A program made the translations under genes and the position numbers. Shown piece after piece: positions 12,726-26,000 of a stretch of DNA of 64,000 nt (the stretch's first letter is position 1; each line of letters starts with the position of its first letter). The stretch is from Casuarius casuarius. Lineage: Eukaryota; Chordata; Aves; Casuariiformes; Casuariidae. The DNA lies in contig PTFA01000012.1 in assembly GCA_003342895.1 (NCBI GenBank), positions 8,914,252 through 8,978,251 of the forward strand. The letters are read 5' to 3'. The notes beneath the pieces are model-generated. The model had not been told where the DNA came from and ran no database searches. It worked only from the letters and a program-made list of their open reading frames with translations.

Positions 12726-15017
12726 TTTGCTGTGCTATAGCTGATCAAAATAAGATGTGGTCACACACACTCTGCTAAAGCTTCCCTGCAATCGGCAGGC
12801 TTCCATGGGAAACCAGGCCACTTATTACTAGTTCATTATCAATCAGGCAGAGAAGCTTATTATTTGCAACCTTCGTTTTACTTTCCCACCCACTCTGCCG
12901 GAACAAGTCTCCCAGGAGGTTGCGCCCAGGTCCCTGCCTTGGCCTGGCTCACTTCCATCACAATTACACAGCCGAGCAGGATCAGGCTCCCGCACTTGAA
13001 AGAGTTCATCAGACTTCAAATTACTGTTTCACAACCGGCTGCAAGAGCCTATCGCGTTTCCTGGAAGAGCCAAGCGATCTCTCTGCCTCTCGCTTCGTCC
13101 GAATGTGCCGCACCTCTACCTTCCCCTTTTATTCCTGCTGCATCCCTCCTCGGCTGGGAGAGCTGTCACACTACTTGGATTAGACCAAACACACAAAACC
13201 AAAACAAACAAATATAAAAAAGAACCACGTTAGGATGGGCTTCATGAGAAAAGTGTCAGTTTTAGTGTCAGTGGCTTGTCTTCCCTCAGAAACTCATCCC
13301 TTTCCCCCTTCTTATCAGTCGACAGAACAAGAGAGACATTGTGCTTTCTTATTTGGAGGGCTGGTTTTCTTTCCTGTTAAATAACAGGATTCTGCTCAGT
13401 TGCCATCTTATCTGGTGCTTCATGCTACCTATTTAAACGAGACAAACAAATGTTCTACTATTGGGAATAGAACATGGGAAGAAAGATGAAACGAATCATT
13501 TTGAACTAGCATTTAGGTTTTTCACAAAAAGAATTCATTAAGCACTGGGTAGCTCTGAAAATTTAAAGAATGTCCGGCCAGAACAGGAGAAATTCATCAA
13601 GAAACACCAAGCTTTTGATAATTGTTTTTATCCTGCACTGACACAAAAACTAGACCTTTTCAAATGTCAGAAGCACCCACCCCTGCATAGCCAATTCATT
13701 TGGAAACTGTCCTTGGAGGAGGCAGGCTAAGGTTTAAGATATCAGTAAGGTAAGTGCTTGAGCCTTATTTTCTTGAGCTTAATTTCTCCCATGCTAGTGA
13801 AGTGTACAGCTATTCTGCAGCTGACCACTTCGAATCAGGTTCGTTCTCTTAACTCCCAGAACCCAAAAAACCTTCAATTAGTCTGGTAAAAGTCAGTAAG
13901 TTTCTGGGAAGAAGGGGGGGGGAACAGCCAGGTACCCACAAATTTGCATTTTTTAAAACTAAAACCTGACTGTTGAAAACTTCCCAGTGTGCCTTGACTG
14001 AAACACGTCCTCTACAAAACAAAAAAAGCCTACATCCACAAGGAGGTGGTTTCTATTAGCAGAATCATGGCAAAAGGCTGCAAAACACAGGAGGAAAGGA
14101 ATAGGTTTGAATGGAAAAGGGATATGTCCTATTTTAAATGTAATAGTTCTTTGATGCCATATAAGGTATTAATTCTATTAACCTGAAATAGAGACCTGAA
14201 ATAACTTGTTTTCTGATTCTACTGCTGAACAAGAAGTTCAGCTGCATCATAACAGTTCCCAATGGCACCTAATTTAAAAGCATAGAACATCTTTTATTTA
14301 TTTTTATTCTTTAAAAGCTCTCAAGTAGTAAATTGTGCAAAAATGTGTTTACTCCACTTACTGTTAATAATTTCCTCCTCACAATCACAACTATGTTTAT
14401 TTGTACAGTCAGGTCCTATATTGACTTCTTATAGTCAACAGTGCAAAAAGATTATATGTTCAATGATAATGCAATCATTAAAAACCAGAAACTAACTGCT
14501 CTTCCCTGGGTACATATGAAGAGAGGGGGAAAATAAACAAATCAGCATTTATTTCCCACCCATAAATCTGAGTACGTCAGAGATTCACAAGTACTGCAAC
14601 ACCCTCACCCACTCAACTTCCCATCACTCTGCACCTCCTAATCGATAAGCTGGGCATTTTTCATTCTGTTTATTAAAACTGTTTCCTCAGACTCTGTGTT
14701 TATAAAAGGACTTTGGTTCAAAGCTGGCACACATGACTTTCCCCTAATCCCTAAGAAGTTTTTCTCTTGCTGCAACTTCTGAAGCGAAGCTCTTCCTGCA
14801 TCTTCGGGGTTCAGTGGCACAGCCACGCCAAGGATGATAAAGTAAGAGGGTGATACGGGGCAAAACATGTCACAGCATTGATCCCAAAGAGGTCAGGCTC
14901 TCATCTGCAGCCTGTCCCAGCTCCGATAGCTTTAATCCCCTCTACTGCAGCCTCCACCTGGCTATTGATTTGCTATTGCTGTGGGCATTTAACTTACTGA
15001 GATGGACAGAGAGAGAA

Positions 15018-15031
15018 GGAGGGAGGGAGGG
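15018..15031 (+). repeat. GGGA purine run
   Basis: The run is GGAGGGAGGGAGGG. It has only three full GGG tracts, so its quadruplex potential is weaker than at 7224-7240. Confidence 0.8.
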
Positions 15032-18000
15032 TAAAGGAAGAGTTATTACTCTGTCAAAGGCATCACTTAGACTTACAGGCTGAACTTCGGTGCTGAAGAC
15101 CATAATCCGAAAGGTACCACACCCGAGCAGATCCTAAAGGCAGCCTGCGACTTCTGTTTGGAGCCTCTGTCCAAACAGAGTCCGCAATGTCTGGGGCAAT
15201 GCCAGTCTCTTGGTTAATTTGATTTATGGACACAAGCTCTTTATTTGTGTTCACATTAGTTCTGCCCAGTAATGGCATCCTGGAGTTCACTTGTAACATT
15301 CATCCCACTTTTATCTGAGGTGGAATGAGGAGAGCTGGTAATTACTGCTCACATACTTCTAAACACAGTCATCAATACCATCCGCACATGACTCTTCATC
15401 TATCTACTTTAGACACTAACACAACACAAGATGTCAGCTGCTTCTTTTATTCTGCGCTATTGCTTGAAAATACAGAATGTACCTCAACTACCTCTGCCCT
15501 CTGCCAGAAAATGTGTAGTCTGATGATTCATTAGCAAAATAGCCTTTTCTAAATAAGCAAGAAAGTCTCACCTGATTTCTACTGCACTAACACAGACTTT
15601 ACAACCAGTCCCATTCAGAGTTTAAATTCTTAAAAAGGGGGGGGAGAAAGAAACCAGGTATAATGGTAAATTACTACTAAAGAGCCCAGAACAGAGAACA
15701 GAGCTGTCTGACAACATATGTTGACCATGTGTCTAACCCAGAAGACGCTGTCTACCAGACCCGACGGAAGGGGACTCTGGCACTGGCATCCGTCCCCCTG
15801 CCCAAGGCGCCCTGACAGCTATTCACCGACACGGAGAGCAGCGCCCTGGCGGAAGAAAGGTCTTGCTTCTCACGCTCACAAAACCACAGGCGACACCACT
15901 TGCACAACGTGCATGCTGACCTGCACGCTGAACGACATAGATCAACTGCAGTCTACTTCCACGACGAAGCATACATAACGCAAGCCATCTTTGCAAACTT
16001 ATTTTCTCACTGATATATTAAAAGCAGATTGCAGAGTGATGGCTAACACACATAAACTGAAGTCTGCACCTCTTGAATACTGCTTGAGAAAAATGCTGTA
16101 TCAATTTGCACCAGTGAATACATGGTTAGTACTTGAGAAGAGACAAACATATGGATAAAAGTGCGTATCTGCTGTATATACAGCTATAACTGCTGTTGCA
16201 TAGGAAATGCTTTTCTTCAATATTAAGCTATATCTGCTTACAGCCAATCCCTCAATCCCTCAATTTACTTTATTTCAAATGCTTTGTGATCAGCTTACAG
16301 TTTTAAGAATCAGACAGCATGATAATTTGTAACTGGTAAAATGTAGCTCTTAATTTCCCAATATGTAAATGTACGAAACAGCTAAGATCCTCAAGATGTT
16401 TCATAGTATCTGTGTATTCAATAAACTCTAGGACTATGGTCACAATTCCTCATCTTCCAGCTAAAGGGAATGAACACAGATGTAACAAAGTAGTGAGAGT
16501 AAAATGTTGGGGAAAAAAAATAAAAATAAAAAACCACTAACATCAAAAACAGACCTAGAAACATAACAAGAAATTCCAGAATCAAACCAACCATTTACTA
16601 TGAAAAGTTCATGAATTACCTACTTATTCAAATATATCCTACAAAAGCTATTTGAACATGTTCAAGTAAAACAAAACAAAAACAAAACACACCGAAAGTC
16701 AGAATAGCTAAAAGAATAGCTAAAGAAAAGTCAAAATAACTAATAAATACATAAATACACTTGCAGACAATCTGCTATCAAAAAAGTGGCCTTCAATCAA
16801 TGAATATATTTCTTGCTACACAACTGCCTTGTGTTTATTTAAGAGACCCAGAGGAAAAATATTTCCTTTATTGACACTGAAACAGCATTTTAGAGAAAGT
16901 ACTATGGAGAAATTTGGTAAGTTAGCCTTTTTCCTTTCACCTTTCTGTATTACTCTCTCTTATGCTAGGCAAACTGAACTTTAAAAGAAAAACAAACACC
17001 CAGAGTTTTAGATTACAGATTGCAGCAGCACCAAGTAGTACAGTTGTTATTAATGTTAGAAATATTTTCTCTTCAACCCTGCATTTTTTTCTGAAGACCT
17101 ACAGCACACAGACTAAGAAATTCTCCTTCAGGCTGAATGTTGGTGCACATGGTCTCTACAATAGCACTTAAAATATATTTTCCCCGAGAGAAGTTTATCG
17201 TAAGCTTTCTATTTGTTTGAACAAGATGTGTACTGATCCAAAAGGACTTCTGTACTTACTTATAATTTGAATAGTCTTGCATTGTAAACTGCCAATTAGT
17301 CTATAAAGCAGCTAAGACATTACATACAATCTGATGGGCAATAATTAATTTTTTTAAACAGAATGAGATCAATAAATGAGGGAATTCAGTATAGCCTTTA
17401 TACCATTTTTAATTTTTTCACCTTTTCAAATTAAGTTCCCATTACAGGTTTTGCAACTCTTATTTTTGCAAGAATAACAGAGATAATCTTTCAATAGGTA
17501 TGAATACAGCTCAAATTGATAAAAGGTGCAAAACCTGATCACTCAGTTTTATGTGTGTGTGTAAAATATTCATGTTCAAGTATTCATATTCAAGCAAAAA
17601 AGGAGAGAAAATAAAATGCATTGCTCTCAGATCAATGAGAACTAAGAGGTAAAACTGAAGCTACTCCCTTAATTTCTCCATTGCATCTTTCCTAAAAGCA
17701 TTTCTAAATTAATCTTAAATGAATTCCAATCTCCAACCTGTAGGGAGATCACTTCATTCACACCTGAACGATGGCCTTGTCTGCAGAAAACATCGCCACT
17801 ATTCCAATGGTACAGGCACTAAGGTTTAAGATAAGAAGCAGAGAATATCACAGACAAATTAAACCAAAGGTTTCTTTCCCTGCCCTCCCTTCTCCTTCCT
17901 ACTTATCATGAAGTCGGCACAAGGCAGCTACCAGGGAAGGGACTGTACAGCTCTGATGAGACCGTTACTGTGTTGGGAAGCCTTAACATCCTTCTGCAGG

Positions 18001-20248
18001 TGTTAAAACGAACTGCTGAACATACGAACCACTTCTTCCTTTTATTATTACTCTTAAATATTAGTCTAGCTTTAAGGAAACAAAATAAATTGAAATAAAA
18101 CAAAAGAAAACAGAAGAAAATAAAATTGTATTACAAAACAGACCTCGCCTATCTGTAATGCATTTTTTTCCAGGGATAGACTACCCCCTTCCATTACTAC
18201 AGGTCTGTTTTCGATTCTGGTTTTCTGGCACATCGAAATACAAACCAGTTCAAGACCCAACTCTTCTGTCCTTATTCCAGTGGATGCCTTTCTGTATTGC
18301 CCAGCAGTATTTTATTTTCCCACTTGCACTTGATCTAGTAGCAATCCTGTATCTTTTCTGCTGCCTATAAAAATACGTAACAGGCTCTCTGTCACTGTAG
18401 TCTGCTGCTCACTTTAAATTCTTGCAATGTAAAGCGTCTTGCAGAGCACCCTGTACAAAGCATCTCCTCGAAACCTAAAATCCAAGAACGAAGTGTTTGT
18501 AAGTTTAAACACATAGTTGGGGCTTAAACAGATAATCTGAGGTTAAAGAGAAAGCACACACAACTTGGACCAATTCTGTGGGAAGGCTCCCAGAGCTACC
18601 GGGCACCAGCGTGCAAAGCAGCCAGAGCAGTCATTCTGCGCCAGCATTTCCAGCAAGGCCGTTCTGCGGCACCGAGTCGTACAGCTTAGCTATCGTATGG
18701 AAAAGCATGTGCTCCTTTCCATTTTTTTGAGCCTGACACCTGGCAATTTCTGCCAGAAATGTAATTCATACCATGAATTTCGTAGTTAAGAAAGTACCTT
18801 ATAATCTTTGATGCTGCATTATTAAGAGAACGGTAAGAAGCGTTACAGCCGACGACAGCAGCATCTAACCAAACGTGGCACTGCTCAAAAGTTTAATGAA
18901 CATGTGAATGGAACATGTCCACCTTTGTTACCTGTAACAGCCAGGGATAAGAGTACACTTTGTCAGCCCCTCAGTGATGAGATTTTGCAATAACTTTTGC
19001 TTTGGTGAATAAATTCTTTTTTGGAGAGAAACAGCTTTTTCACTCTTCAGGAAAAAAATAAATCTTGATTTCTGTAATCCCAGTTTGTAACTTAAAACGA
19101 ACACTTATCTAAAAGAACATATTGAAAACTAGGTTTAAATGGGTATCACTAGCGCTCCAAGGAGGCTGCCACCTGAACAAGCCTAGACAAATGGAGGCTC
19201 CCAAGTTTACTAGCCAACCTTGCACTACAGTCAGTAAAAACTGACTAAAACAGAACACGGACCTCCAGATTTGTCATTAATTTTTTTCAGACACATAACA
19301 GCAGCAATACACCAGTCTGAGCTTCGAACATAGCTTAGACTATTCTATTGCTCAGCTTACCCTGCGCTTGTAGGAAGGCACACTGCATAACCAGGTGGTC
19401 AGTCCTTTAGGAACACTCTTCTAACACTTAAACTTGCTCTCTAAATTCCTAAGGTTTTTGAGAGGTTACCTCTGCCCAAAGAGGCATTGCAGGAATTTTT
19501 AGTGAAGCAAGCATAATCAAGCCTGCTTTTTCACACCTTTTTCCTCCCACAAAAACACAAGGCAAGAAACAGTTGCAGAGCCCTCCACTTCTGCCCCCTG
19601 AATGATAAATCTTCTCCGATGCCAAATTTTTTTGGAAGATAATTATGCCTTCCAAGCTCCCAAGAGCAAAAGGTAATTTAAGGCTTCGGCATTCACCAAA
19701 CTTGCAGATAATATGCTGAACAGCTGGAGGTCATTTGCTTTGTTTCCCTAACTTTTCCCTTCATCGCTGAAGTGAAAAAATTCTTAATTATTATGCACAT
19801 GAGATGTCAACTGAAAGACAAATTATATGCTTTAAATATATTATCAATAAATCTGGATTTATTAAGACTGTAATTTAAGTGTAATGATAGAGTATAATAT
19901 AACTCCACCTTAGTTTTTATATCAAAGAAACAAAGCAGATCGTCTTCCAAATCATTTAGGAAAGGTTAACAATTCTTTGGATTACAGAAAAAAATTGTCT
20001 AATAGAAAATTACTGCCTGTAGCTAAGGCATTAGATTGTTTCTGGAGTTGCTGAATTAAGCTATTTAACTGCTTTCTCTTTTTCATCCGTTATTTCACTT
20101 TTCTTACGAATCAGTTCTGTTGATTAGCAAGCATCCTCTGTTTTTCATGTGTCTTCCTCTTTACTCACGCCACAACATGTTTTAACTCAGACATTTAAAT
20201 GCACTTAAATATATGTTAAGGGACATTTTGTTAGATTAAGAATGGTAT

Positions 20249-20294
20249 CAGTAACAGTGCATGAATAGTTACAGTAACAGTGCATGAATAGTTA
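20249..20294. repeat. Two-copy 23-bp tandem duplication
   Basis: A 23-bp unit beginning CAGTAACAGTGCATGAATAG occurs twice without mismatch (20249-20271 and 20272-20294). The identity implies a recent duplication or a polymorphic two-copy minisatellite. Confidence 0.95.
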
Positions 20295-21061
20295 TTCTCT
20301 ATTTAAATTCAGAGTTATAACTGATGTAAAAAATACATTTTGACACATTAGCTCTAACATTCCTAAAAGGTTACAGATACGTGACTATTAAGGTCCTCTG
20401 TTCTGGTAAGTGGCTCTGTTCAAGACAGCAATTAAGCTGATATTTAACATTAAGCATATACTTAAACCAAAGGATTTAGGTAAACGGTTAAATGCTTTCC
20501 TGAACTGCGGCTAACTGCGCTGAAAGCATTCAATAACGCATTAAAACCCTGAACCTGCATGGACTGTAACATGTTCTAAAATTATTCATTATTATGCTGA
20601 TGTCAGAGGAAAACTACCTCAGCCAAAGGAGAATGGGTGAACACAGCGTTTTATGATATGAAACGCAGTAACAAATAACTTCATACTGAGAATCATTCAT
20701 TATCAATATTATTACAGTAAATCCTCTTATGACTTTCATTTAATTATTCCATCTCCGGGAAACTGAACTACAGGTATCTTAGCGCTCAATACTTGACTCT
20801 TAATCTGCAAAGAGAAAGGGTTAAAAAGCTTTTACTTTAATGAGAAGACACCTTTTATAGCACAAAAGAAAAAAACCCTTGCCAGGATGAACATTTTAAG
20901 TGTGGTTCTTCGGTCAGGACATCACCACCCCTGCCCCCACACTGCGCAAGATTTAAGAAAAACCAAACCAACCAACCAACCCCAGCCCTGAGGCTTTACC
21001 AATACGCCCCCGGGGATCCCACCAGTGATCTCAATCAGCTGCACGGGTTAGCAGCAGTTAC

Positions 21062-21109
21062 GCGTGTGCGTATTGCATTAAAACATACAACCTGTTCAAA
21101 CGCACACGC
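21062..21109. repeat. Inverted repeat, 10-bp arms, 28-nt loop
   Basis: GCGTGTGCGT at 21062-21071 and ACGCACACGC at 21100-21109 are exact reverse complements. Each arm alternates purine and pyrimidine. They lie in a CpG-richer patch at about 21000-21140. Confidence 0.9.
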
Positions 21110-21773
21110 TCCTAACACACGGGATACGCGCTACCTATTTTCTTCAACATACTACAAAGGGCTAGACTTACATTAAGGCTAATTGAAATCTCTTCTTCCT
21201 TTCACAAAAATCAATTATTTTAAACTTCTCAACCCAAAACTCAAAAATCATTTTCCACCGCGGCACAGTACAGAAGATGACTTCTTAATACTCTGGAGTT
21301 GATTGGCTAAACACTGTTTCACTCATTTTTATGTCCTTAAAATTGGACTTTTTTTTTTTAATCTGCTGAAGGGAATACTGACATTGTTATTTAAATTCTC
21401 CAAAGTAACTAAAATCCAAGAATCTCCATATTGTTATCTAACACTAAAGAAACCAGATCTTGTTCCCAAAATTTCAATCACAATAGTACCAAGACCACAT
21501 AGCTAAAAATAGAGCAAGCTTAGCATGCTGAGTTTTGCCATCAACAAGGACAGAAAAAGAATCATTTTGACAGGGATAATTACTTTTAAGAATGGATTAA
21601 ATATGGTGTGAAACTCCCAGATTGTCCTAATAAGCACTTCTTCCGTTCAGTAAGAACTGAAGGAGTCCCTGTTCTGGAAAATCTTGGAACTTTTTTATAA
21701 CTCAGTACCAATGTTTTATGCCAGAGGCATACTACAAAATTCACCCTAATAGTACCAACAAGCTGCAGAGAGT

Positions 21774-21790
21774 GGGGGGGGGGGGGGGGG
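21774..21790 (+). repeat. Mononucleotide run, 17 G
   Basis: Seventeen consecutive G are followed by CTTCC. The run length is likely to vary between individuals and to be sensitive to sequencing error. Confidence 0.95.
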
Positions 21791-22100
21791 CTTCCTGATT
21801 TGCTTCAAAGTTCAACCATCTTCTGTGCTGTTTTCCCTTTTGCCTGTCTCACATACAAGGTGCATATCCCTTTCATATTTTACATACATTGGGCTTGTTT
21901 CATTTTTTGGTATTAATAAACCACATGCTATACAAAGGAGACTGGAAACCAAAGAGAGAGGAAAAAAAGGGCATTACTGAGTCAATTAAGGATTTTATGT
22001 AGCAGAGAAAGGGACCGATTAAGTTATCATGACAGCTTGCCATTTACTTCAGTTACAATCTATGGGCAAAAAAGTCCATCCCATAAAAACTACTGGATCC

Positions 22101-22145
22101 AGTTTCACCTTCTGTTACACTGGGGTAAATCAGGAGAAACTCCCG
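22101..22145. repeat. Degenerate ancient amniote short repeat, possible copy 3
   Basis: The phrases 'cttctgttacactggggtaa' and 'atcaggagaaactcc' resemble the 'gttacactggtgtaaatcaggagtaactcc' form that I recall from reptile and bird repeats. It is short, and the right end runs into unrelated sequence. Confidence 0.4.
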
Positions 22146-22239
22146 GGTTTCAGCACATAAATATATGGGCCTAACTATAACGTTTAGTTCATTTAGATAT
22201 CAAGTAGACCGCTCGGGTAGATAAAATCCCGCTAAGCAG

Positions 22240-22380
22240 AACAGCGTCTGCTGCGTGCAAAAGTACCAGCGGGAAGAGCGGGCGGCGGGAGCGAGGCGGA
22301 TGCTGCAGCAGGCGCCCGCTGCCATCCACCAGCACAAAGCCGCCCCGCGTGACACACCCCAGCCGCGGCGCCGATTACAC
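22240..22380. other. CpG-rich islet
   Basis: About 140 bp carry roughly 20 CpG, including AGCGGGAAGAGCGGGCGGCG and CAGCCGCGGCGCCG, inside A+T-rich intron. I recognise neither a coding exon nor ephrin exon 1. Confidence 0.6.
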
Positions 22381-22739
22381 ACCCAGCTGTTTAAATGTAT
22401 GTATTTACTCCGTGTATGAAAATAAGCATTATTGATAAAACACAGAATTAGATACTCACTCACAAACATGCACACGGTATCTCAAAATAATGCCTACAAT
22501 TTTATACGACATACTAGCTCCAACTCTGCAGCTATTGTCTAGCCTGGCAAGCTTTCCATTTGAAGGATACCTATGCCTCCCGGTATCAACGCACTTTAAA
22601 TAAGCATGCACAAAACAAGGTACTTCAGCAGGAGAAAAGAGGGTCTTAATGACAACAGGTGGAGCGAAACAGGTATTACCGAAATACTTGTTGATAGGAC
22701 TGAAGAGCGCTCAAGGCCATCTGACGCCAAGGGCCACAG

Positions 22740-23090
22740 GAGAAATCAGCAGAGACCTAACCCAGCTAATTGTCTCCCTTGATTGGGATGGTTCTGATTA
22801 GAAGAATAATCAGCTCACAGCAGCCCGTAGGCAAAAACGCTAACCAAGGGCTTTTTTTTTTTCTTTGTTTGATGATGATACACAGCAAATGAATGCCAGA
22901 TCACATCATTAACCCACTCTTCCAAACATTAAAGGGGCTCCTATGCGAACAAAGCCAATAATCCCCATCATAATTAGCTCCAACATCCTCCTCCTGCCAT
23001 TTTGAGCCTGCTTTCATATAGACTAAAGCCAAGGCCGATCTCCAGGTTTGCTTGGGCTTGGAGAGCCGATCACACTTTGCCACTGAAAAA
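22740..23090. promoter_or_regulatory. Candidate conserved enhancer with paired GATTA sites
   Basis: The stretch contains CTAATTGTCTCC and a palindrome CTGATTA-gaagaa-TAATCAG (22794-22813), which is two inverted K50 homeodomain (OTX/CRX/PITX-type) cores. Further on come GCAAATGAATG, CATCATTAACCC, a SOX-like GCGAACAAAG and CATAATTAGC. Its base composition is more even than that of the flanks. Conservation cannot be judged from one sequence. Confidence 0.3.
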
Positions 23091-26000
23091 CAAGAGCCAT
23101 GAAATTCCAGATGCTCCTTGGATCAGCAAAGGCTATCTAATGTTAAACCAACGCATATAATCCAGTGTTAAATTAAGAGCTAACTGCATACAACACAATT
23201 TACTTTGAATTCTTTTCAGCAGCGTTTTGACTGATTTTATCTAAATGTGGCCCTCCACAATAAAACATCCATTTTCCTTTCTGTAACTAACTACACCACC
23301 TCTCCCAATTTTTTCAGTACTGGATTTACATTCCCAGTCACCCAGGAAAACATCAAGCCAGAGATATTCAAAACAGATTTCACACCATGTTTTCTCTGTA
23401 CTGCTCTTCTGTATTCTGCCACTTTTGGTTTCTGACTACAATAATTTCATCCTTCCATTAGCTGTTTGCTACTGGAAAAAGTGTTGAATATTCCTTTGAA
23501 AGCACAGTAAATATGCATTGACAATTACATTTCCAGGCTAGTAATTTTAAGAAGTGCATTTTGCACTGCTTCTGCACCACAGTAGATTAGTCTTCCAAAA
23601 CTGAAAGCTGATCCGAGGCAAAGAACTTGAAAGCAGGAGGACAAAACAGCTCAAAATAGTTATTCTTTTCATAATCTAGGTATCATACACATAGAAGAAA
23701 AGGCTTAAGAGCAGCTCTCAGTGCTTAAGTCATACCAGGAAATCTAGGGATGCATCCACATGGCTGACTGAAAAAGACCAAAAATAGGACTTTGAAAGAA
23801 TTCCCTCGCGTGTGATACCAGTCATTTCGTAACGGAAAGTGAAGTCTCAAACAACTGATCTTCTAAGGTCCTCCCTTTAAAAATGTCCACATTAATAAAA
23901 TTAAATACTTACCACACTGACAACAAGGTATAAATGTCTGAACAGCACAAAAAAAGAAAAAAGTCACTAAGTGCACTTGACACCTGAAGGTAATTGCACG
24001 TACGAGAATCCCCACAAAAGAGATTACTTCTTCACCCATTTGGAGCGATTTGTCTTTCTGAAAGTTCACTGGAGGAATGTGTCAAACTGTCTAATAAACG
24101 GACAACAAAAATATGCAATAAATGCATCCATATTTTAGCCTCTGACCCTTGAAAGCTGGGGCATTTTTTAAATTCTTCTCATCAGCATAAGCAAGAACCA
24201 GCTAAGTGTGTGTGTCTGTGCCCAGCTCCCCTCTCACTGCTAACAGGCCCAGCCCAAGGAGGGATCTGGGGGACTCCTACATTCACCAACGTCGAGTGTG
24301 TTGCCAGAAATCATTTAACCAAGGAAAGAATGAGTAAATGTGTGAAAGAAATTATTGCAGACCTCTTTTATAGACACTTTACATGTCAGGAGATCATGTG
24401 CCTTTGCCAAATAGAGATTTTCTTGACACAAGAACTCTCTCTTTCCCTCAATGCTGTGCAAATACGTAGAAGAAAAAATACTTGTTTTCAACCCCTTCTC
24501 CCTCCATTCAAACAAGTCTGGATTGAAAAATCCAGCTGTTATCTCCCCAACTTTGTAGTTAGGGCTCACAGCATTCTAGAAACAGAAACTTTTTCAAAGG
24601 CTCAGTGTGAGCTGCTCTTTTCACCAAGAGTGCTAATGAACTGTAAAACCAACATTTTGGTTCAGTTAGCAGCAGCAGCACAACCACCAGAGCAGATGAC
24701 CACACCAACTTAGTGAAGCAGAACCTCTGGTTTTGAATTTGTATAAATTTCACCCTCATCATTTTATTTTGCTTGTAGGATTTTTAGTCCATTTTAAATA
24801 CATATAGGTAGGAGCTGCATTTGTACATATGCCTTACCTTGGTAAATGTATATATAGGTATATTGCAAGAATTCACTCTTTCAATACGAAATCCAGTAAG
24901 GCACTCAATAACACTCAGTAGAACCAGTATTTAATTAAATCAACTTTTGATTACACTGCCTTTTCCATTTATTAACTCTGTTGATGCCTGCTGGTTTACA
25001 CTGATATGATTGATAGTGGTAATCAAAGATACTGCCTTCTCCCCTACAAAGCCCAGCCATAGCTAGGATCGAGTCAGCTCAGGGTCTGCTCCTCTGCATA
25101 TTGCCTGGTTACCAACGTCCATAAAGATGCCTGTGAACCTCTCCTGGAAGAGTGTTTGTAGACCCTTTCCCATCTCAAAAATTTGTCTCTGGGCTAACGG
25201 TTCACCCCCTCCTGCACCGTTGCAATGGCTTGACTAATAGAAGAGCACAGCAACACTACAGACAGAGGAGCCAAGCGCTCTCCCAACCCCCACGCAGCCA
25301 GGAAGGGCTTGTTTGAACATACAGAGCACGAGGTTGCAGTATTTTCAACGTTTGTAAAGGCAGTACCATGCAATGACTGCTTCGGTCAAAAGACATCTCC
25401 CAGATCTCTCAGTACCTATCAAAACTGCAGAAAATTTGAGCATCCTCTTGAAACAAATAGTACAAATCTCAAGGTAAACAATAAATATTCACGTGAGCTT
25501 AACCAAGCCACTGATGACCTGTAAGCAGGCTCATACCAAGACCAGTGCTGAAGAGTTTCCTTCGTCACTGATTTACTACAACTCCAGGAAGTTATAACTT
25601 TTTTGCTCTGGAAATCCCCCTTGTCAATGAGCCTGGGATTTACGTCACCCATACGCACTCTACAGATACGGGGCTGTTTTATTGGGCAGGCATGGTTATG
25701 TCCAGCATCTACAGAACTGCTTTCATTTTTGTTTCAGGTCTGCTCCACAGGGTTTTGTAGGTCAAACATTGTAGTTGACACTCAATCAGCAGAATACCTG
25801 CGTGTACAATCTAGCTATTTTACCTACTTGCAGACAGGGGGCTGTAAAATGCTCTGTCCTCATATTAGGACGGAAACAATAGTTTCACACCGTTCTCTGT
25901 TTTGATCTCCTAGGCTCTGACATCTCAAGTCCGAATGTTTTATTTTCTATCCAGCTTCCATTCTCCAGAGCAGCACTCTTAAACACAGAGTTCCCACGTT

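Larger units (their letters stand above)
11751..22100 (-). other. EFNA5: EFNA5 intron 1, 11.75-22.1 kb
   Basis: No exon is recognised. Contents are a small CpG-rich islet at 11820-11960, a homeodomain-motif cluster at 12630-12725, short G runs at 13914-13922 and near 15640, a GGGA purine run at 15018-15031, a GC-richer patch at 15720-15960 with a split NRSE-like match, a 23-bp tandem duplication at 20249-20294, a CpG-rich patch with a 10-bp inverted repeat at 21062-21109, and 17 consecutive G at 21774-21790. About 16000-20200 is plain A+T-rich sequence in which I see nothing specific. Confidence 0.85.

Noticed and set aside
13820..13850. TTCGAATC and GGTTCG resembling a tRNA B box
   Set aside because: No A box, acceptor stem or cloverleaf could be built around it. 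No tRNA is called anywhere in the window.
24210..24713. 167-codon open frame on plus
   Set aside because: It shows no recognisable domain, signal peptide or splice context and overlaps an 84-codon frame on the other strand. It is probably chance in a 64-kb intron.
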